Program-made: the position numbers and the translations under genes
Assembly (NCBI RefSeq): GCF_000011065.1
Contig: NC_004663.1
Coordinates: 5,270,001 to 5,334,000, forward strand
DNA length: 64,000 nucleotides
DNA from: Bacteroides thetaiotaomicron VPI-5482
Lineage (GTDB): Bacteria > Bacteroidota > Bacteroidia > Bacteroidales > Bacteroidaceae
Reading direction: 5' to 3'
Notes under the pieces: model-generated
Seen by the model: the letters and a program-made list of their open reading frames with translations, nothing else
Told to the model about the DNA's origin: nothing
The model's database searches: none
In this document: piece after piece, positions 27,477 to 34,609 of the stretch
How the letters are laid out: each line of letters starts with the position of its first letter
How positions within the stretch are numbered: position 1 is the first letter of the stretch

Positions 27477-28553
27477 TTAGAAGTGGAAGCCAAAGGCAAC
27501 ACAACATGCCATTAATAATAGGTTTACCATAGAAATTGGAACCAGATATTTCCATTCCAGATTCAGAATCTGGTCGATACGCAGGCGTGGGAAAGTCCAT
27601 TTGATCCACATTAAGAGGAACACAACGAAGAATGCTTTGGCAAAGAACCAGATGAAGCCGGGAATATAGTCCATAACAGCGTTGAATCCGTCCAAACCGA
27701 TGATATGCAATGGCATCCAGCCTCCCAAAAAGATGGTAGCGGCCACGCTGGCTACGATAAACAGATTCAGATATTCCGCCAGATAAAAGAAACCGAAGTG
27801 CATACCGGAATATTCCGTATGATATCCGGCCGTCAATTCACTTTCCGCTTCGGGAAGGTCGAACGGGCCACGGTTACATTCTGCATTTCCGGCAATGAGA
27901 TAGATGATGAAAGCGATAACGGCAGGAATATGTCCTTTGAAGATAAACCATCCGTCAGCCTGTCCTTCTACGATTTCGGAGAACTGCATGGTGCCCATCA
28001 GTACGACCATCGTCATGATGCTCATACCCACTGACAACTCATAACTGATGATCTGTGCGCCGCTTCGCATGGCACCGATCAGCGAAAACTTGTTGTTACT
28101 ACCCCAACCGGCAAGCAGAATACCTACCACACCGATGCTGGAAGCAGCCAGCAGGAAGAATACGCCCACATTAAAATTCAGAATTTCCGCTCCTTTATTA
28201 AAAGGAATACAAGCGAAAGTGAGGAACGAGGCGATAATCACCATGAATGGAGCCAGATTGTAGAGGAAGCGGTCGGCATCCTTCGGAGTGAAAATCTCCT
28301 TGGTCAGCATCTTGAGTACGTCGCATATCACTTGAATAGAACCCCATTTACCGACACGGTTCGGACCGAGGCGGCACTGGAAGAAACCACAGACTTTGCG
28401 TTCCATGTAAATCAGTACGATAGCCAGAATAGCATATAGTGCAACGATGCACACGCCGACAGCTATGCACTCTATAAAGATGGCCCATCCCTCCGGCATA
28501 ACGGAGAGCAGCATCTCATGTATCCAGTTTGTTACTATACTAAAGTCGAACAT
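27477..28553 (-). CDS. nuoH: NADH-quinone oxidoreductase subunit H
   Basis: 358 residues and about eight membrane helices. The family signature RKVCGFFQCRLGPNRVGKWG appears near the N-terminus. The charged loop NRGPFDLPEAESELTAGYH follows further on, lining the quinone tunnel. It joins the peripheral arm to the membrane arm. It is preceded by the R3 repeat in the spacer to nuoCD. Confidence 0.95.
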   Translation of the reverse strand: MFDFSIVTNWIHEMLLSVMPEGWAIFIECIAVGVCIVALYAILAIVLIYMERKVCGFFQCRLGPNRVGKWGSIQVICDVLKMLTKEIFTPKDADRFLYNLAPFMVIIASFLTFACIPFNKGAEILNFNVGVFFLLAASSIGVVGILLAGWGSNNKFSLIGAMRSGAQIISYELSVGMSIMTMVVLMGTMQFSEIVEGQADGWFIFKGHIPAVIAFIIYLIAGNAECNRGPFDLPEAESELTAGYHTEYSGMHFGFFYLAEYLNLFIVASVAATIFLGGWMPLHIIGLDGFNAVMDYIPGFIWFFAKAFFVVFLLMWIKWTFPRLRIDQILNLEWKYLVPISMVNLLLMACCVAFGFHF

Positions 28554-28562
28554 ATATATTTT

Positions 28563-28663
28563 AATTATTAGGTTTTAAGTATTAAGTATTAATTCCATGC
28601 GGAATATAGCGTATATCATATTGCATAGCCGGTTAATACTTACTACTTTATACTTAATACTTG
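28563..28663. repeat. nuo spacer repeat R3 (nuoH-nuoCD)
   Basis: TTATTAGGTTTTAAGTATTAAGTATTAATTC opens the element (first 20 bases as in R2). The core here differs from R1/R2 but keeps TTGCATAGCCGGTTAATACTTA. The end TACTTAATACTTG pairs with the opening arm to give a hairpin of about 14 bp. Confidence 0.65.
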
Positions 28664-28678
28664 TTTTTTATCTCTTGT

Positions 28679-30271
28679 TTATCGGTCGATGTCCGGAACT
28701 ACATAGTCCAGTGTTCCTCCGATGGCAATCAAGTCGGCAATTTTCGCTCCGCGGCAAATCGTGTCGATTGCAGCAACAAGTGGCAATCCCGTAGCACGAT
28801 AGTGCAGGCGATAAGGCATCTTGTCACCCTGACTTTCGAGAAAGACTCCGAATTCTCCGCGGCTTCCTTCTACGGCGGCATAATAACTGCCTTCGGGAAC
28901 GCGGATGATCGGTTTCATCTTTTCCTGATACGGGCCTTCGGGAATGTTGTCTATCAACTGCTCGATAATCTTCAGACTCTCCATGATTTCGTCCATACGT
29001 ACCAGATAACGGGCGAAACAGTCTCCTTCCGTATAAACAATTTCCTGGAAGTCCACCTTGTCATATACACCGTACGGTATCCGCTTACGTACATCGCAAG
29101 CCCAACCCGAAGCACGGCCTGTACCCCCGGTGCAACCGAATGAGATTGCATCTTCACGGCTTAACACTCCGACGCCCTTCATACGGCTCTGAGCGATAAT
29201 GTTGCCGGTAAATATGTCGTGGTATTCGTGAATGATACCTCTCATATAAGGGATAAATTCTTTTACCCGCTTGACGAAGTTAGGATGAAGGTCGGCCTGT
29301 ACACCACCGATGGTATTGTAGTTCATGATCAGACGTCCGCCGCAAGTCTCTTCAAAAATATCGAGAATCTTTTCACGGTCACGGAATCCGTAGAAGAAAG
29401 CAGTCAGTGCTCCAAGGTCCATGGCGAGGGCGGAGTAGAACAGTAAGTGAGAGTCGATACGTTGCAGCTCATCCATAATTGTACGAATGTATTTGACACG
29501 GTCACTCACTTCGATGCCCATCGCTTTCTCGATGCACATACACAAAGCGTGACGGTTCTGATGTGCGCCCAGATAGTCGAGGCGGTCAGTCAATGCCAAT
29601 GTCTGCGGATATGTAAGACTCTCGTTCATTTTCTCGATACCCCGATGGATATAACCGCAGTTAGCATCGATCTTACGAATAATTTCACCTTCAAGAGAAA
29701 CGCGGAAGCGCATTACACCGTGAGTTGCAGGGTGTTGCGGACCAATGTTGACTACATACTCTTCTTCTCCGAAGAGTTTCATTTCTCTGTTTTTAATCGT
29801 TCCGTCCGGATTAAGTTCTATTTCCTGTGTTGTATCGAACGTCTCTTCGTTAGCCATACAAAGCGGATTATCTTTCTCCGGATCATTATCTTTACGCATG
29901 GGGTATCCTACCCAGTCATTACGTAAGTAAAGGCGGCGCATATCGGGATGCCCTACGAAAACAATGCCATAGTAGTCGAACACTTCACGTTCGTAGAAGT
30001 CGGCTATTTTCCATATATCGCTGACTGACGGAATTTCCGGTCGTTCACGGTCGGTAACGGCTGTTTTCAGTGCTATCCGTTCTCCCGTAACAGTCGATTC
30101 CAGATGGTAGACAACGCCTAAACCACGGAGTTTCTCCGGTGCGTCTTTTTCGTCTGCTACTCCCCAGTCCATACCAGTGAGGCTTTCAAGGAAGTCCATC
30201 TGTTTTTCATTTCGCAAGCGCAGCATTTCGTCGTGTAACGCTGCAGGGACTATAAATTGTATTTCTTGCAT
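28679..30271 (-). CDS. nuoCD: Fused NADH-quinone oxidoreductase subunits C and D
   Basis: 530 residues from MQEIQFIVPA. The alternative start at 30295 overlaps the nuoB stop as ATGA and adds 8 residues. The NuoC domain occupies ~1-150 (FYEREVFDYYGIVFVGHPDMRRLYL motif). The NuoD domain (~180-530) holds NIGPQHPATHGVMRF and ANCGYIHRGIEK, with the quinone-site histidines, and ends with DYVVPDIDR, the usual C-terminus. The C-D fusion occurs in several Bacteroidetes and in E. coli. Peripheral arm near the quinone site. Confidence 0.95.
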   Translation of the reverse strand: MQEIQFIVPAALHDEMLRLRNEKQMDFLESLTGMDWGVADEKDAPEKLRGLGVVYHLESTVTGERIALKTAVTDRERPEIPSVSDIWKIADFYEREVFDYYGIVFVGHPDMRRLYLRNDWVGYPMRKDNDPEKDNPLCMANEETFDTTQEIELNPDGTIKNREMKLFGEEEYVVNIGPQHPATHGVMRFRVSLEGEIIRKIDANCGYIHRGIEKMNESLTYPQTLALTDRLDYLGAHQNRHALCMCIEKAMGIEVSDRVKYIRTIMDELQRIDSHLLFYSALAMDLGALTAFFYGFRDREKILDIFEETCGGRLIMNYNTIGGVQADLHPNFVKRVKEFIPYMRGIIHEYHDIFTGNIIAQSRMKGVGVLSREDAISFGCTGGTGRASGWACDVRKRIPYGVYDKVDFQEIVYTEGDCFARYLVRMDEIMESLKIIEQLIDNIPEGPYQEKMKPIIRVPEGSYYAAVEGSRGEFGVFLESQGDKMPYRLHYRATGLPLVAAIDTICRGAKIADLIAIGGTLDYVVPDIDR

Positions 30272-30291
30272 AATTCTTCGTTCCTCATTCT

Positions 30292-30885
30292 TCATTTCAT
30301 AAATTCCGGTTTCTTCTCTTTTCTGTTCGTTCCACCAAAGAATTTCTCTATTTTCACTTTGCGTTGTAGTTGCATCATGCCGTAATAGAAAGCTTCCGGG
30401 CGGGGCGGACATCCGGGGATATATACATCGACCGGAAGAATCTTATCTACTCCATTCAGCACATGATAAGACTTCTTGAAAGGCCCTCCGCTGACAGCAC
30501 ATCCGCCTACGGCAACTACATATTTCGGATCGGGCATCTGATCGTACAAACGTTTCAGTACCGGTGCCATCTTGTTGGTGATTGTTCCGCAGACCATGAT
30601 CATATCAGCTTGGCGCGGACTGGCACGTGCTACTTCGAACCCGAAGCGGGCCATATCATAACGCGCGGCACCCAGTGCCATGAATTCGATGCCGCAACAG
30701 CTGGTTGCGAAAGTAAGCGGCCACAGTGAATTGCTGCGTCCCCAGTTGACAAGGTCGTCCAGAACCCCAAGAAAAACGTTCGCTCCTCCGGTATTAAGTT
30801 CCTTGACCAACTTTTCCAATGATTCATTGTCGATGAACTCATCATACGGAATTGATTTTATTTTCGGTTTTTTGGTTATTTCCAT
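30292..30885 (-). CDS. nuoB: NADH-quinone oxidoreductase subunit B
   Basis: 197 residues. Ligands of the terminal N2 cluster are present: Cys63-Cys64 (TSCCGIEFMA), Cys129 (VGGCAVSGGPF) and Cys159 (IPGCPPRPEA). N2 passes electrons to quinone. It overlaps nuoA by 10 bp and is followed at once by nuoCD. Confidence 0.95.
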   Translation of the reverse strand: MEITKKPKIKSIPYDEFIDNESLEKLVKELNTGGANVFLGVLDDLVNWGRSNSLWPLTFATSCCGIEFMALGAARYDMARFGFEVARASPRQADMIMVCGTITNKMAPVLKRLYDQMPDPKYVVAVGGCAVSGGPFKKSYHVLNGVDKILPVDVYIPGCPPRPEAFYYGMMQLQRKVKIEKFFGGTNRKEKKPEFMK

Positions 30886-31226
30886 TCCAAAGCTCCTTTC
30901 CTCCAGGCATAAGCAAGGCCCAGAACCAAAATAATAAAGAAGAAGAGAATACTAACGAGCCCCTGAGGTCCCATGTCATGCATAACTACTGCCCAAGGGA
31001 ACAGAAAAGCTGTTTCCACGTCGAACATCAGGAACAGGATGGCAAACAGGTAGTAACCTACACGGAACTGCATCCATGATTTACCACGCGTTGGTATACC
31101 ACATTCATAAGCTTCAAACTTTTGTACATTGTACGAACGTGGTGAAATAGCTCGTGAAAGGGCTATTACTACACCGACAAAAGCGAGCGCTGTCAGTAAA
31201 ACAACAACTAAAAATGTAAAATTCAT
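30876..31226 (-). CDS. nuoA: NADH-quinone oxidoreductase subunit A
   Basis: 116 residues with three membrane helices. Conserved loop FEAYECGIPTRG, followed by QFRVGYYLFAILFLMFDVETAFLFPWAV, where the acidic DVE motif is typical. First subunit gene of the operon. No TAnnTTTG is seen in its 113-bp upstream gap, so it may be read from the promoter at 31737. Confidence 0.95.
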   Translation of the reverse strand: MNFTFLVVVLLTALAFVGVVIALSRAISPRSYNVQKFEAYECGIPTRGKSWMQFRVGYYLFAILFLMFDVETAFLFPWAVVMHDMGPQGLVSILFFFIILVLGLAYAWRKGALEWK

Positions 31227-31339
31227 AATTTCAATAGCTGTTTAGATTGAATATTATATAGAAATAAACAATTAGTTTCTCCACACCCGGATGAAACCAA
31301 CTGTAATGAATTGACGAATAAGATAATGGATTGTACCGT

Positions 31340-31717
31340 CTAAATGACGATCTTCCTTAAACCATATATATAATATGTAATAGGATCGTAAAAGTACTTG
31401 GGAATATGGAGTGAATGAGTCTGAGACGTGTTTTGCTGGCTTTTGTATTCACGGAAATAAGTAATCAGCAATTGCACGCTTTTATCTGTAGGGATGTGTG
31501 CAACATCCGCATGACTCATATCACAAGACTGGGTAGAATAGAAATAATGAAGACGTTCAAGAGCATTATGAACAGGATGATCCTGAGATACGTAGCACTT
31601 CTCCTGGCGATATGTCGGGGGGGATACTCTGCAGTTATCTTCCATTGCTTCATTGGAAACAACATGGATCAGCAAAGCAAGTACCAGAAATAGTCCGTAT
31701 TTTAAGCTTTGTTTCAT
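31340..31717 (-). CDS. Small exported protein of unknown function upstream of nuoA
   Basis: 125 residues with a signal peptide (MKQSLKYGLFLVLALLIHVVSNEA). The mature part is rich in His, Tyr and Ser and has three Cys (CRVSPP, KCYVSQDHPVHN, SCDMSHADVAHIPTD). I do not recognise a family. An exact TATATTTG promoter element 20 bp upstream with a TTTG 22 bp before it supports a real gene. It is on the nuo strand, 113 bp from nuoA, with no terminator seen between, so cotranscription is possible. It could also be a stand-alone gene. Confidence 0.65.
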   Translation of the reverse strand: MKQSLKYGLFLVLALLIHVVSNEAMEDNCRVSPPTYRQEKCYVSQDHPVHNALERLHYFYSTQSCDMSHADVAHIPTDKSVQLLITYFREYKSQQNTSQTHSLHIPKYFYDPITYYIYGLRKIVI

Positions 31718-31736
31718 CTTTCTCTTTTAACGGCTG

Positions 31737-31770
31737 CAAATATAGGATTAATATTCATGTTTTTTGCAAA
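31737..31770 (-). promoter_or_regulatory. Housekeeping promoter for the 125-aa gene (and perhaps nuo)
   Basis: On the minus strand TTTG (31770-31767) and TATATTTG (31744-31737) are separated by 22 bp. The start codon is 20 bp further on. This is the most complete -33/-7 pair I found in the window. Confidence 0.65.
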
Positions 31771-31896
31771 GTCGGGGTTACAAAAAAGTATTTTTTAACT
31801 TGCTTTATTTCAAGTCCGTTTTTATTTCAGTGCTACTTTGGAGAATCTTCTTCTTTTATGGTATATATCCGTTCTTATTTGGTTAAAAGATGTAAT

Positions 31897-31921
31897 AAAA
31901 AGAACGATTTACGTTCTTTTT
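31897..31921 (+). promoter_or_regulatory. Perfect 10-bp inverted repeat in divergent region
   Basis: AAAAAGAACG - ATTTA - CGTTCTTTTT lies 56 bp before the DUF6377 gene and between two divergent genes, so it does not end any known gene. It may be an operator, or an attenuator in the leader. A related CGTTCTTTT/AAAGGAACG pair occurs at 34346-34367. Confidence 0.5.
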
Positions 31922-31976
31922 GACGAATTACCCAAAGAAAATTCATTTTTTTGCAAATTGTATATAACACATTGAT

Positions 31977-33581
31977 ATGAAACACACACTTTGCTTTATA
32001 ACAATCCTACTGGGTTCTTTGTTGAATCTTTATGCAAATAACGAGAATGATTCTCTATTGAAAGTTTTAGATAAAGTGATTTCTGAGCGTCTTGTGTATA
32101 CAGAAAAGAAGGAAGCTACTATCAAAGAGCTGAAAGCAAAAAAGAAGGAACAAAAGACCTTGGACGATATGTATCGTCTGAATTCCGAGATTCTCCATCA
32201 ATACGAAACGTTTGTCTGCGATTCTGCGGAACAGTACATTAATGAGAATATTGAGATCGCTAAGAAACTGGATAATAAAACCTATTTGCTGGAAGGAAGG
32301 CTGCAACTGGCTTTTGTTTATTCCTTATCGGGGTTGTTTATTCAAGCTAATGATATTTTCAAATCAATCAATTGTTCGGATTTACCTAGTCATTTACAGG
32401 CTTTGTATTGTTGGAATCGTATTCGGTATTATGAAAATTTGATTAAATATACAGATGATGCTCGGTTTGCCAGTGAATATTTGGTTGAAAAAGAAGCGTA
32501 TCGAGATACAGTTATGAGTATCTTGTATGATGCATCGGAAGAATATTCGAAAGAAAGAGCTATAAAGCTTCAGGATCAGGGAAATACAAAAGAAGCACTT
32601 AAGATACTGACTAAAATTTATCAAAAGGAAAAAACAGGAACTCATGGGTTTGCAATGATGTCTATGGGGCTATCAAGAGCATATCGGCTGGTCGGAGAGC
32701 ATGAATTGGAAGAAAAGTATCTTATATTAGCTGCTATGACCGATATAAAACTGGCAGTGAAAGAAAATGAGGCTTTGTTGACTTTAGCCGTGAATTTATA
32801 CCATAAAGGAGATATCGATAGATCTTATAATTATATTAAAGTAGCACTGAGTGATGCTATCTTCTATAATTCCCGTTTTAAGAATACGGTAATAGCTCGT
32901 ATTCATCCTATTATAGAAAATACTTATTTATATAGGCTGGAAAAGCAAAAGCAGAATCTTCGTTTTTATATTTTGCTCACTAGTTTGTTTGTTGTGGCTC
33001 TTGCTATCACTTTGTATTTTACTTATAAACAGACTAAGATTGTTTCCCGTGCAAAGAAGAATCTCAATGTTATGAATGAAGAGTTAGTTGCATTGAACAA
33101 GAATTTGGATGAGGCTAATTTAATAAAAGAAAGATATGTAGGCTATTTCATGAACCAGTGTGCCGTTTACATTAATAAACTGGATGAATATAGGAAAAAT
33201 GTAAATCGAAAAATAAAAACCGGACAAGTTGATGATTTATACAAATCTTCTTCTCGTCCTTTCGAAAAAGAATTGGAAGGATTATATACCAATTTTGATA
33301 AGGCGTTCTTAAAATTGTATCCTAATTTTGTCGAAGAGTTTAATTCATTGTTGAAACCGGAAGATTATTATAAACTGGATAAAGACCAGTTGAATACAGA
33401 ATTGCGTATTTTTGCTTTGATGCGAATGGGGATTACAGATGTTTCGCAAATTGCTGTTTTTTTGCATTACTCAGTACAAACGATCTATAATTATAAGAGT
33501 AAAGTGAAGAGAATGTCTTTATTGGATGGAAATATCTTCGAAGAAGAGGTGAAAAAGCTTGGTTCTTTGTCCCAAAAATGA
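31977..33581 (+). CDS. DUF6377 membrane-bound TPR regulator
   Basis: 534 residues. Signal peptide (~1-20), a helical TPR-like region that should be periplasmic (~25-320), one membrane helix (~328-350, FYILLTSLFVVALAITLYF), a coiled coil (~355-385) and a cytosolic C-terminal part. The latter ends in a helix-turn-helix of the LuxR/ECF-sigma4 kind (MGITDVSQIAVFLHYSVQTIYNYKSKVKR, ~480-510). The architecture matches DUF6377 proteins of Bacteroides, which are often encoded next to carbohydrate loci. It is the first AT-rich gene of the glycan region and is followed by a terminator. A role in sensing for this region is inference. Confidence 0.8.
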   Translation: MKHTLCFITILLGSLLNLYANNENDSLLKVLDKVISERLVYTEKKEATIKELKAKKKEQKTLDDMYRLNSEILHQYETFVCDSAEQYINENIEIAKKLDNKTYLLEGRLQLAFVYSLSGLFIQANDIFKSINCSDLPSHLQALYCWNRIRYYENLIKYTDDARFASEYLVEKEAYRDTVMSILYDASEEYSKERAIKLQDQGNTKEALKILTKIYQKEKTGTHGFAMMSMGLSRAYRLVGEHELEEKYLILAAMTDIKLAVKENEALLTLAVNLYHKGDIDRSYNYIKVALSDAIFYNSRFKNTVIARIHPIIENTYLYRLEKQKQNLRFYILLTSLFVVALAITLYFTYKQTKIVSRAKKNLNVMNEELVALNKNLDEANLIKERYVGYFMNQCAVYINKLDEYRKNVNRKIKTGQVDDLYKSSSRPFEKELEGLYTNFDKAFLKLYPNFVEEFNSLLKPEDYYKLDKDQLNTELRIFALMRMGITDVSQIAVFLHYSVQTIYNYKSKVKRMSLLDGNIFEEEVKKLGSLSQK

Positions 33582-33678
33582 TTCTATTTGGTTTACCAAA
33601 ACCTTAAAATGGTTGTTTGTTAATGCGTTGAATATTAATGTATTATCTAGAAGAGATGTTCAAAAACGTCTACTTTAT

Positions 33679-33709
33679 AGCCTACTTCCAATAAGGAGTA
33701 GGCTTTTTT
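33679..33709 (+). terminator. Terminator after the DUF6377 gene
   Basis: AGCCTACT (33679-33686) pairs with AGTAGGCT (33697-33704) and is followed by TTTTTT. Confidence 0.8.
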
Positions 33710-33715
33710 CATCTC

Positions 33716-33723
33716 TATATTTG
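33716..33723 (+). promoter_or_regulatory. -7 element TATATTTG for the ECF sigma gene
   Basis: Exact TAnnTTTG match 49 bp before the sigma factor ATG. The sigma gene therefore seems to use the housekeeping promoter and not its own target motif. Confidence 0.55.
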
Positions 33724-33771
33724 CATCACAAGATTTTTGATAACTGAATACTAATCTAAAGAAACACAGCT

Positions 33772-34296
33772 ATGGATTTTTCAGAATTGTATCTTACTTA
33801 TTATTCAAAACTGGTTCGGTTTGCAAAAGAATTTGTAATACTGGAAGAGGATGCAGAAAACATAACACAAGATGTGTTTACCGACTTATGGGCGAAACGT
33901 GATTCTATGGATCGCATTGAAAATATGAACGCGTATCTTTTCAGATTAATAAAGAATAGATGCTTGGATCATTTGAAACATAAAATGTTTGAACAGAAAT
34001 ATATTGAATCAGTTCAAACCTCTTTCGAAATAGAAATGTCCTTGAAATTACAATCTTTAAATAGGTTTGATGTGTCTGATATCTCGGAAGGAAATGAAAC
34101 GGAAATGCTCGTTCGTAACGCAATCAATAGTCTGCCTCGAAAATGTCGTGACATATTTTTATTAAGTCGTGTCGAAGGGTTAAAATATAGAGAAATCTCA
34201 GAACGTTTGGGTATTTCAGTAAATACTGTAGAATGTCAGATGGGGATAGCACTCAAAAAGTTAAGGGTAAAACTAAATATTTGCCTTGCAGCATGA
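33772..34296 (+). CDS. ECF-type RNA polymerase sigma factor
   Basis: 174 residues. The sigma-2 region spans ~10-75 (FAKEFVILEEDAENITQDVF, then LFRLIKNRCLDHLKHK). The sigma-4 region spans ~115-170 (INSLPRKCRDIFLLSRVEGLKYREISERLGIS, with the recognition helix around SVNTVECQMGIALKKL). It lacks sigma-1 and sigma-3. The next gene downstream encodes an anti-sigma-like fragment. A shared promoter-like motif with a CGTC/CGTT -10, typical of ECF factors, precedes five nearby units. It is therefore the likely master regulator of the glycan region. Confidence 0.9.
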   Translation: MDFSELYLTYYSKLVRFAKEFVILEEDAENITQDVFTDLWAKRDSMDRIENMNAYLFRLIKNRCLDHLKHKMFEQKYIESVQTSFEIEMSLKLQSLNRFDVSDISEGNETEMLVRNAINSLPRKCRDIFLLSRVEGLKYREISERLGISVNTVECQMGIALKKLRVKLNICLAA

Positions 34297-34322
34297 GTTT
34301 TAATAATTTTATTGATATTTTT

Positions 34323-34349
34323 TTAGGGGTATTTACTGGGATAATCGTT
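34323..34349 (+). promoter_or_regulatory. Predicted ECF sigma promoter 1 (anti-sigma/GH38/GH92/GH2 unit)
   Basis: TTAGGGGT (34323-34330), 15 bp, CGTT (34346-34349), preceded by TT. The ATG at 34372 is 22 bp beyond the -10. This is the most diverged -35 of the five (G for T). Confidence 0.65.
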
Positions 34350-34371
34350 CTTTTGTAAAAAGGAACGAATA

Positions 34372-34602
34372 ATGGGAACTAATTTAAATAAATATTTTGC
34401 AGGTGAATTGACTTCAGAAGAAAAGGAAGTCTTCCTTCTGAATGTGAAGAATAATGGGGAAATGCGCGAAGAATTTATTGAGTATCAGAGTGTTGTTGCT
34501 CTTGTGGATTGGTCGTTCCCTAAAGATGATAAAGAACTTGCTAAGCAAAAACTATCTGAATTTATGAGTCGGATAGAGAATAGCGAAAATAAAAAGGCTT
34601 AA
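34372..34602 (+). CDS. Short soluble anti-sigma-domain-like protein
   Basis: 76 residues, no signal peptide or membrane segment. The start LNKYFAGELTSEEKEVFLLNVKNN resembles the cytosolic N-terminal helix pair of Bacteroidetes anti-sigma/FecR proteins (Y-L/F-x-G-E-L-(S/T)-x-E-E-(K/R)). The rest of such proteins (membrane helix, periplasmic FecR domain) is missing. The GH38 ATG follows after 7 bp, so no room remains for a degraded tail. It probably binds the sigma factor encoded just upstream, but with no transmembrane sensor. Family assignment rests on the short motif only. Confidence 0.6.
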   Translation: MGTNLNKYFAGELTSEEKEVFLLNVKNNGEMREEFIEYQSVVALVDWSFPKDDKELAKQKLSEFMSRIENSENKKA

Positions 34603-34609
34603 AAATACC

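Noticed and set aside
26930..27532. 200-codon plus-strand frame within nuoI/nuoJ
   Set aside because: Shadow of conserved ferredoxin and membrane subunit genes.
31415..31923. Plus-strand frames of 92 and 103 codons
   Set aside because: They overlap the minus-strand secreted protein, which has a promoter and signal peptide, and they have no support themselves.
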